Shown: in pieces, positions 44,668 through 55,100 of the stretch
Numbering within the stretch: position 1 is the first letter of the stretch
Layout of the letters: each line of letters starts with the position of its first letter
Assembly (NCBI GenBank): GCA_947359465.1
Contig: OX375873.1
Coordinates: forward strand, 39,032,437 to 39,096,436
DNA length: 64,000 bases
Direction: 5' to 3'
Origin: Metellina segmentata
Taxonomy: Eukaryota > Arthropoda > Arachnida > Araneae > Tetragnathidae
Program-made: the position numbers and the translations under genes
The notes under the pieces: model-generated
Told to the model about the DNA's origin: nothing
Database searches by the model: none
Seen by the model: only the letters and a program-made list of their open reading frames with translations

Positions 44668-44978
44668 AGTATGCCATGGTAGACCGGTTGTAAGAATAAC
44701 GGATTAGCAATCGGTGGATTGCGTGTTCAATCCAACTAAACACCGTCGTGTACGAAGGGGGCTGGTACACTTTAAATCTGTCGTGTCCTTACGTTGACGT
44801 GGTGTGGAAAATTGGAGTGTAAGGGGCCACCTCAAGAGTGATTTCGTCAAGTAATCGCGGTTCAAAATTAACGTGGTGTTGTCCTTGGATTTTTCCTTTC
44901 CAGATTGATCCCAGACCGTCACCAATAGTCCATTGTGTTGCTCCAGTGCGACGTTCATTAAAATACCTTCCTACCTCA
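44668..44978 (+). mobile_element. SINE family A copy, near full length
   Basis: A degraded tRNA-like head (B-box region 'tgcgtgttcaatccaact'), then 'accgtcgtgtacgaagggg', 'ttacgttgacgtggtgtgga', 'cgcggttcaaaatta' and the tail 'gcgacgttcatta' with 'accttcctacctc'. Target duplications are not obvious. Bases 44980-46050 after it show no recognised feature. Confidence 0.82.
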
Positions 44979-46108
44979 TATTAAATAAATTTTACATTTC
45001 ACGTTTAAAACTACCTCATCAGTGGTTGCATAAGTGAAAAGGAGAGATAACATAAAGGTTAGCATATATTTTCCTCTTTTAATGATAACATTTTCGTTTT
45101 TCCTCGTATGTTTCACAGCCATTTGTGTTCAAAGTAAACAAAGTTCAATGATCTCGATTAATATAACACAGTTTACATTGATACTATGTAGCCTTTCACA
45201 ACTAGTGTTTCACGAACTGCTCCACTGGTGCTATGTATACAAACTTGTTCGTAAAGGTTTCAAAGGTGTTTGAATAAATGCATTGCTTGCTGTGATTATC
45301 TTTCACGAGTTCTTGTTCTAATATCGATTCAATCTTGATTCATTGAATCAAATTTGACTAAAAGTTAACAACCTCAGTAAACATTTCAAATTATACACAT
45401 CTAAAGGGAAATGCATACAGGTTTTAATGCCGATTATACAATAGGTCAGAGCTGACAAAAGTTTATTCCTTCAGAATAAAACATTAGAATGTGATGAAGC
45501 TTTAATTTTAGTAAGTATAAACATTTATTCAATATTCAAATTCAAGTGCACTTATTTTGTGGGCTTAAATGTGTGAAGCTGAATTTCATAAACTAGCTAT
45601 AATCTCCTAATCCGTGAAAAACATAACAAGTTAATACAAGTTAATTCCATTTTTTAATTTTACAAAACTTTAAAAGGACAGTTATGATATTTTTATTTAT
45701 AATTATAAACTTAAGGTTTTCCTCGTGTGTAAAATAAAAAGAGTAAACTCAAAGTGAATTTTAACCCTAAAATGAACATTTCTGCTAAAATTTTGAAATT
45801 AAAATCCTTACCATTCTGCAACAACGAATACCTTTCATCAATACTCGAAACAAAGCGTTTTAAAACAGTTGTGTACATTATTGAGTAGCAATGCTTTTTC
45901 AAAACAATGTCTGAAACAATACATTCGCACTGTTGAGATGCTGCGAAAAGCGTATTTTGGTCAAATGAAATCTGTTCATTGAAACGACTAGCACCTCGAA
46001 AATTTACTCTCGCAAAAGTATAGTGCTTAACGATAAATTTTAGTGCGAATATAGCCGCATCGGTGTTTGTGTTATTTCCACATCAAGAAAACAATCAAGG
46101 CCGCCGAA

Positions 46109-46149
46109 ATGATAGTTGAAATGATGATAATTGCAGTTGGACTCTTGAT
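46109..46149 (+). CDS. Coiled-coil gene exon 1 (start, hydrophobic anchor)
   Basis: Encodes MIVEMMIIAVGLLM up to a perfect GTGAGT donor at 46150. It leaves two bases (AT) that need a G from exon 2, which exon 2 supplies. The short hydrophobic run continues over the splice into FLIV. Confidence 0.65.
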
Positions 46150-49100
46150 GTGAGTAGCACAATGCCAATTATATCAGCAGTTAAGGAAATTTTTTGACTT
46201 GATAATGGTACAATGTTATATCTAGCATTTTTTCCATCTCTTGTTTAAATTTTTCTATATTCATTGATTTATTCATATTTATTGAAATTTTCTATCTTAA
46301 AAACGGTTTTGTTTGGTATACATTTACCCACATAATTCACTTAACACAAGTGTAAGAGAAAAATGAATCTTGTTAAATTCCTCTTTAGATGTTCCATTAA
46401 AAGGTACAGCTACACTTATGGGCGGTGGCAACGATCTTGGCGATTTTTTTGGCGCACTTTTACTAGCGATTTACGATAAATTAAGACAACCCATCTTTCT
46501 TTACTGTTGTTGTTGTTTTCATGGCAACCTCGGCCAATGGAAACTTTCAATTTTCATTTTGAATATTCTAGAAAAATCTTCCAAAATCCGTTAAAATCGT
46601 TTGATTTCATTGATTCGTTTGAAATTTTTTCTTTCCTATCATTGGTTATTTTGTTTTAAAAAAATCCTTTAATTGCATTGGTTCTTTTAAATCGTTTTTC
46701 GCGATACTATTGGTCCATTTATTTGTATTTTGACAGTTGTGGAATTTTTATTTTATTATAATAGTTTTCACGATAGAATTAAGAGTTTTGTTTTTTTGAC
46801 CATTTTCGTTTACATTATTTTTTTACGAAAGAATTCGGACTTTATCAGGTTGTATTATTTCTTGCTTTTTTTTTCTTTTGTAAATCTTTTTCTTGATAAG
46901 TTTCAGGGTATTCTTACCAAACATTCGTAGCTTAGTTTCTCTGCTGGTTCACAAATGTGTTTTGATATGTGCTTAAGCTTACTACTTTTTTGTGAAAGTT
47001 TTTAAAAAATATGCTTTTTAAAATTTTCTGAAATGTGCTTAAAAAGTGTGTTGTAAAAAGAAAAAAAAATGTGTGACAGTAAAAGAGTTAGGAAATAATT
47101 CTTTCCTTGGCAACTTTAGAAGTGCGCCAAAAAAATCGCCAAGGTCGTTGCCATCGCTCATAAACGTAGAGTGTAGCTGTTCCCATTAAAATATGCAAGA
47201 ATTTTGATTTTGTTCGAATCTTATCTTTTAGATATTTTAATAAATAATTATTCAATTATGTGATATTTTTAACATATTTCACATCACGATTAGAGTATAG
47301 TGTCTACTAATAAGTGTTTGGACAACCATGCAAATGACGATATTTGCGGTCTTGATATACGTCACGCCCACCAACTTTAAATATCTTGTAGGAAACAACA
47401 TTGGCATTAGTCGCATGCAAGATGCCACGAAGTGCAGAGTTATCTGATTTCGAGAGAGGTGTAATCGTGTGGTATCATGGAAATGACCGATCCTTAAAGG
47501 TGGTTTCCGACAGTGGTTTATGTGATTCAGAAGTGGAAGTTGAGCGGTGATTGTCGGAATGTGCTCTGAGTCGTCAGACCCACGAATCTGGGAGTGGGAC
47601 TGACGGGTGCTGTCCAGAAAAATTCGGAAGAACCGCACCCAACCGATGGCCCACATACTCCAGGAGTTTCAACAGGCAACCGGGAGTGTTGTTTAGATTA
47701 ATACCATCCGTAAGGAAGCACATCTGCTTGGTTTTCGGGGTCGTGCTGTCGAACATAAGTCTTTTATCACAAAGTCCAACCACGCTGCTCGGTTAATGTG
47801 GTGCAAAGCACTTCGAAAGTTTTCCCTAGATCAGTGGAAACGGAATCTCTGGAGCGAAAAATCAAGGTTCACCCTCTACCGTTCGGATAATAGGGTGGTC
47901 TAGGTCTGGCGTCTACCTGGAGAACGCCTTCTGCCAGAATGCATTGTACCCGCATTAAAGTTCTGCGGAAGGGTGGAATAATGGTCTGGGGGTATTTCTC
48001 CTGATATGGACTGTGACTCTTGGTCCAAATGCATGGTAAGCTAAACGCACAGGCCTACTGCACTATTTTGGATGACAGCTTCCTACGTTGTGGCAGTTTT
48101 ACGGGTTGGACCCATGTTACTTGCAAGACAACAACGCCAGCTGTCATGTTGTGAGGTTCACTATGGATTGGTATGGTGACAATGGGATAACCGAATTTAC
48201 TGGCCTACCCAGAGCCCAGGCCCTATCGAGAAATTCTGGGACGAGTTGGATCGCCGAATTAAGGGGTCTTTTGGAAAACATGCCTTAGAGGCTTGATGCT
48301 GTAATTGAAGAAAAAGGGTTTTCCCGATATTTTAGACTGTCAGACTAAAGAATAATGATATTGACTTTTATTGTTGAGTTAGCATTTTTTAATCCCATAA
48401 AAGAAGGACTACATTATTTTTCTAGTTCGAAAAATCTCTTCATAGCCTCCTCAGTCCCAACACAAAAATAACAACTGATTTTCTTCAGAAATGGTTATAA
48501 GTTATTATTCCGATCATTGTGTGTGTGGGGGGGGGGGGCAATAATCACATGTGATACTTCAGGGTTAATCTACTGCAAAATCAAAAATAAAGAATTGAAA
48601 GATTATATTCAAATTACATTTTATTTTTACAAGTTACACAAATCTTTATGTATGTGTCTGAATGAGAAAAAAATCAGAAACATGAGTATCACAAGTGATA
48701 CTTTTGAACTAAGGAGGTTAAAGAAAAAATTCAAAAATGTGGACGATCAGCGGTTGAAAGTTTTTTAACAATATAGTTTTAAAAAATCAAAACCAAGTTA
48801 AAACCTGATAAATTGAAAAACTTTTACTGAAATTTAATTATTCAAGGTCTGTTCCAAAAGTAATGGGAAAAAATTACAGAAAATAAATAATCGTTCTTAC
48901 AAAGAACAACACATAATCTTCGTAGTATGCGCCTTGGGCAGCAATACATCGAGTCCAGCGTTGCTGGCAGTTGTTGTAGCAATGTTAGAACTCAGTTTGT
49001 GAGATGCCGCGAAGCTTTGTGGTTACGGCTCTTTAAACATCTTGAAGTGTTTAAAATGGCGTCTTTTCATGTCTCTTTTAATCAGTGAAAACAAAAAAAA

Positions 49101-52100
49101 GTCACAGGTTGGGACTGTATGGTGGATGGGGAAGAACAGGGATGTGTTCTTGGGTCATGTATTTAGTCACAACCAACGCCGTGGGGGGTGGCGGGGACTG
49201 AGCGTTGTCGTGGTGGACGATCCAGCTGCCAGCAATCTCTGGGTGGACGCGGTTTACCTTTTCTTCAAGCGCTTGAGTACTTCCAAGTAAAAGTGTGAAT
49301 TCAGTGTCTGCCCAGGTGGTACGAATTCTCTATGGACCACTCCTTTAGAGTCCAAGAACACGATCAGTAGTGTTTTGACACGTGATTTGATCCTCCGAGC
49401 CTTCTTTGGTCGAGGAGAGTTTGGAATGTGCCACTCCGAGCTTTGCCGCTTGCAGACTTGCGATTGTGACAAAACTTCGTCTTTGTAAGCCTCCTTTAAC
49501 ATTTGCAAGGTTTCATTACCACTTTTACCGAGAGTTTAACGCAAAACTTTATTGCATGGCCTTAGTCAATAGATCGCTGCATCTTAAGCGTAACGAGACA
49601 AGCTTACTGCTACTCAATGTTAGGTCACTGGGCATGCGCTCTGAATTAGGAGCAGCTGCGCGACCGTTGGAATACGTCACTGATATATTAATCCACATTT
49701 CTGAGCCACCGGTATTCCTTGGGTATGTGCCAGAAATGCCCAGAAAAATGTTTCTTATTACTTTTGGGACAAACCTTGTATTTAATGTTCTGAAGGCCAG
49801 GCAATGTCTCTGCTCATAAATTGATTTTTCACTAATAATCGAGATGTAACTTCAAAATCGATCTTCAAAATTTCAAAAACGTTTCCATGAAGATTAATAA
49901 AATAAAATGATTTAGACATGTAAAATATTGTACTAAAATTCCTTATTTTGAGTCACAACTTTTATTTTTAATTGTTTTTGAAATTAGCTAGTCAAAACCT
50001 AGCTATGAACAATATTTTCACTGTCGACGATAAATGATTTTGATTGCATAAACCAACCATGTGAGCGCAACAACAGTTCAATTTTTACAAAAAGGTGGAA
50101 ATTAATCATTCAAGCTTCACAATTTCTCAGTGTATGTATTATTAGTGTAGGAATCCGGTGGGAATTGGCTTTATTCTGATCAATAGCACATTTGAGGCAA
50201 ACTAATGTTAAACACAAGACAGATTAGCTTACAATGGGTTTGTACATAAAAATTACAAATTACTCCCATTGAAATGCAACCGTAACGTATTTACACCAAT
50301 CTTTCCGTGTACAAATTAATCAATCCAATTCTTAAATCTGAAAATATATGGTTAGTAGAATACTTCTCAGACGGAATATTTATATTCATTATTAAACACG
50401 ATAACATATTTTTTCTTAGAAATAACTTAGAATTCACATTGAAGACATTTTCTTCCAGGTTCTTAATTGTGCAAACCCAAGATGAATTGGATCGAATTGT
50501 GGCAAAGGTGAGTGAGATACCTCAAAAATAAAATAATAAATAAAAATTGTATTCTAATTTCTATTTTAAACACTCTCATATATCAAGAACGGGTTTTATA
50601 GATATGGTCTGTAAACACAATTCCATTGTTATTTCTAGAGAAAAGAACTGAAATACCTGAAAAAGCCGGAGGCTCTCGATAAAGATCCGATGAGGATGAA
50701 AGCCAAATTAACATCACTGGAAAGATCGAATAAGGAAATGGAAGAAGAGTTGTGAGTACTTAAAACAACTTTCTTATACATATTTTCAATTAAAACATTC
50801 GTCTCAATTTAAACACAATATAAAAAGGTTTTCTAAGGTTTTCCTGTTTTCTTTCTGCTTTTTTAGTTCATACACTCATTAAAGTTTAAAGAAAAAATGC
50901 TGAAGCTTGATGACATTTTTTATTACATTTTGGCATTAAGCACCGACGGTATACATTCTATGGATTGGATTTTGATATGAAGAGTATTCATAAGGAATCT
51001 TTTCATACCATTTTTTGTCGATTTTTGTCTTGCGTTAAAACCAGTTTCCTTCATTAAGGGGTTACTTCTTATATAAGAGCTGGTTGACTGCGTTTTACGG
51101 TGAAAAGACACGCATTAGGCCAAGTTGTGCCAAACGGGTGTGACGTCACGCAATGTTCATACAAACTTAAGAAAAGTATTATTGGCAAACAAGAGAGGAA
51201 AGAACCTAGAGTATGTTTCAGAATCGCTACTGCACAGCATTCAGATGCACAGTGGGTAAACCAATTAATCCAGGGTGGTCCCATACATAATTTTTAGAGG
51301 AGTGATGGCATAATGAAAAATGACTGGATTGAAACTTTTAAACTTCAGCCCTCATTAAAACATTCATGCTGTGAAGATTAGTAGAATTATTTTGCGATGC
51401 ATTTTTCTGTTGGTGGACAGACCCCCGTAGAGTGTTCTTTAAAACGAGCTGGTTTACTTGCTTTGCTTTGATGTAATATTTCATGACATGCATTTATGAA
51501 TATCAACCTAGCAGTTGTAATAATAGGTAGGTAGGTATTATAATCAACATCGTACTGGAGCAACGCAACGGTCTATTGACAACGGTTCGGGATCAATCCC
51601 CAAGAAAAAGTTTTGAGGACAACACCATGTAGCTGGTAACCACGGTCAGATGAAGAGTCAGCACCTGAGCTGGCACTCCACTCTCCAAACTTCTACACCA
51701 CGCCAATGTGAGGACATTTGAGGCCCTGAAGTATTTAACGTGCACCAGCCTCCTTTGTACACGACGGTGTTTGTTGGGTTAGAACTCGCAACCCTCCGGA
51801 TGTTAATTTGTAATAATGGAATCACGATGTGAGGTGCAACTAACTCTTAACTGAACTAAGTGTTCCACAATCATTCAGACAGGGTCTGTGTGGATCACAA
51901 TTTTAATATTTTTAATTAAAACTAAAAGATTAATTAAAAAGTTTTAATGCATACAATATTGATGTTGTTTACAACTTTTTATTTTTATCTTGTTTTACAG
52001 ACAGCTTTAGCTTTTCAGAACATTCACATCTCGATTTATTAAAGCATTTATGAGATTTCGATGCCAAAAGTGTAAAATTGTTTGGTTCATGGGAATAAAG

Positions 52101-55100
52101 TACAAATGTATGATACTCACATGATGTATTATCACGGACACATCCTCAATCATTCCAAAACTTCTTTAATTTTTCCTACCAATTTCTTTTGTATTAAAAT
52201 GAATTCGTGTACTGCCGATTCGTTAAATATTCTAAAACAAAGTAAACTTACTTCCTTCTAAGAAAAACGATTTCAATGAGAAAAAAAGGTTGATAACCAT
52301 TTTAATTAGAATAATTTTGCCATGAAATTTTCGATTGGAAGTTATTTCCTTAGTTAGTTGCCTCAAATCTAGCTGGTTTCTCATTTAGGTTTAATGTCAC
52401 ATTTTGCATTTCTTCACAAAGTTGCACAACTATTTACTCAATCATTATTAAGATTGGGTTTGTGATTCATACAAAAAGTGTTTCAATGTTGCTTTGCATT
52501 TGTTGAAAGACAACCTACACGCACTAATAAGAATCAAAAACCTTTGTTCTCATCAAGCGGAAAATGACAACAATTCATATCAGTTCCTAAACCAGCTGTA
52601 ATTTTCTCAGCTTGAAGTCCTTAATTTTATAAAGATAATTTTTAATGTGTATGTAAACTAATTTTAGTAATAAATTTTTAGGAAAAAGAAAAATCGAGCT
52701 ATCGAGAGCCTTCGGCTTTTATACAGAAGAAAAAGCTTTGCACTTGGGTTTGCCCAATTAGAGGTGAACAGATTAAGAGAAGGTAAGAAAGTAAAACAAA
52801 TCTTTAAGCTACAGTATTGCCTTCGTACATATTTGTAAAAATAGGGCATGTATGATATTTATCATTGGGCATTTTTCATATACGTTCTAAGCCAAGTAAA
52901 TGTTGCACCTGGAAGGAGTAGACCAGTATAAATGAAGTTTGGATGAGTGGTATATATGAGTAGGAGATGCAAATGATCACATTTTCACAATCGTTTCAGC
53001 TTGCGCCACAAGTAGGATAGCTCTTAAACACGCTGCATACCGGGGCATTAAAGGACATTCAGTAACGCAGAAAATTACTTTCAACACCTGCTGTTGAATT
53101 GGTTGCATCGTTACTCATTGATTTATGCCTCGGTAAAGTTCTCAAGCAATTTAAGCAACTGGGAGACTTTGACAGACGTCTAGTAATCGGCATCCGAGAA
53201 GGTAGATGGTCTAATCGACGGATTGCGCAGCAGTTTGGTTGTTGTGATGTTAATGTTGCACGCTGTTGGCAGTGAGAAATACAACATTGCACATGCCACA
53301 GTCAACCAGTCTCAGAAAGGGCTAGAGCAACCAGACCGAGAGAGGATCGAAGTGTTGTAAGACATGCGCGTACTGATCCAACAGCCACTGTTGCAGACAT
53401 TCAACGGGTAGTGGGAAAGTTATCGCACCATTTATCGACGGATTCACGACGTGGGACTAAACTCACGTAGACCGTTACGACTACTGCCTTTAAGAGCATT
53501 GCATCGCCATCAAAGACTGGAATGGTGTCGTACCAGACGAACATGGGGCGTCAAATGGCATCGCGTGGTCTTCACTGTCGATTCCCGCTTCTGTCTGGGT
53601 GGAAATGACAATGGAATCCTTGGGTAAAGGCAACGTGGACAGAGCCGATTCATGGTTTGTAGCGCCATATACCCAGAACTGGTGTCATGGTAAGATGTTT
53701 AATTGTTTATAATGTAAAATCACATTTGGTATTCGTTACTGACTCTTTGATAGGTCAGAGTTACGTACAAGTAATTTTACAGCCAGTTACGCTCCCATTC
53801 CTGAACTCACAGATTCACGCGCTTTAATACAAGACAATACTTGACCCCATATTGCTGCTGCCTCAAGAGCTTGTCTACGACATAACTATTTCTTACTATG
53901 ACCGGCTTACTCACCGGACCTTTCCTCTATCATGAATGTATGGGATGAGATTGGACGAGATATCATCACTCCACCCGTACTGTGAAGTCTGCTGGAAATA
54001 CGTGACAGGGTTTAAGCAGCATGAGATTGACTGTCGCATGACTTCATAAAGAGCCTGTATGACTCTTTACCAGGGCGCTTGGCATTCTGCAATAGGAAAA
54101 AATGGCGGTCATATGCCATAGTGTATGATATCACTTTTTTTTTAATATTTCTCAATAAAGTTTGTATACTTCATTGTCAAATTTTAATCATTTACTCATT
54201 CATAAGCACTTTACCGACCTTGTAAATTTCATAGCATTCTGATAATTCCTTCTAGGTGCAACTTTTGCTTTTCTTAGAGTGCATTTAAATCACATTTATC
54301 TATCATTTCAATATTTAAAATGATTTTTTATCATTTTTTCAAATATATTAAGCTGACAGTTTAAATTTTTTCTTCAACATAGGGGACAAAACATCTGAGC
54401 CCCCAGTTCAGACAGATAACACCTGGAATGGTGAGTACGAGAAATTTTATTATTTGTTTTGCAGTTGACTTAATTTAATTACTCTGAATGAAATTTCGTC
54501 AAGCTTTCACTCCTTTTCTTTTTTAATTTATTTTTTCATTCCAAAACGACCTGAGAAGAAATGAAAATACTTTTTAAATTCCATGTATTAAATTAAACGT
54601 ATCCATACTAAAATGTTAACTTAAAAAAAAATATTAAATTTTTTAAATCAACTTTTTGGAAAGGAAGACAAAATCTAAGTCATATAGCTTGATATAACAG
54701 TAAAGAATTGTACTAGGGTTTGAATTTAGCTATGGGAAACATACAATTATTATACTTAACTATCCTTTAATTTACCCCAGATTTTTGTTACACTTGGTAA
54801 CCACACACCAGAATTATGTAAACTGCGTTCATATGGCGTATGATGTGTAAATCGTAGGATGCTGTTATCACCTGTTTGGTTGTTTCATAGTATTAGAACG
54901 ATCTTGTAAAATACATGTTTGGGATAATTTTAAATCAAACGTGGCTTTCTTCCGTTAACCTCGTCATCTGACCGTGGTTCAAAACTAATCTGTTCATTCA
55001 GGATTAATTCATGACCTTTGCCAATAGTCCGATGTGTGTCTCCAAGTTGACGTTAAATAACTACTTACATACTAAGTTTTTTCCTTGATTCCAAGTAAGG

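Noticed and set aside
49406..49819. 137-residue plus-strand ORF
   Set aside because: Lies opposite the mariner transposase remnant and its inverted end; no independent support.
50459..52782. Calling the coiled-coil gene a TMCO1 orthologue
   Set aside because: Only a short basic coiled coil and FALGF resemble TMCO1; the second membrane helix and conserved C-terminal half are missing.
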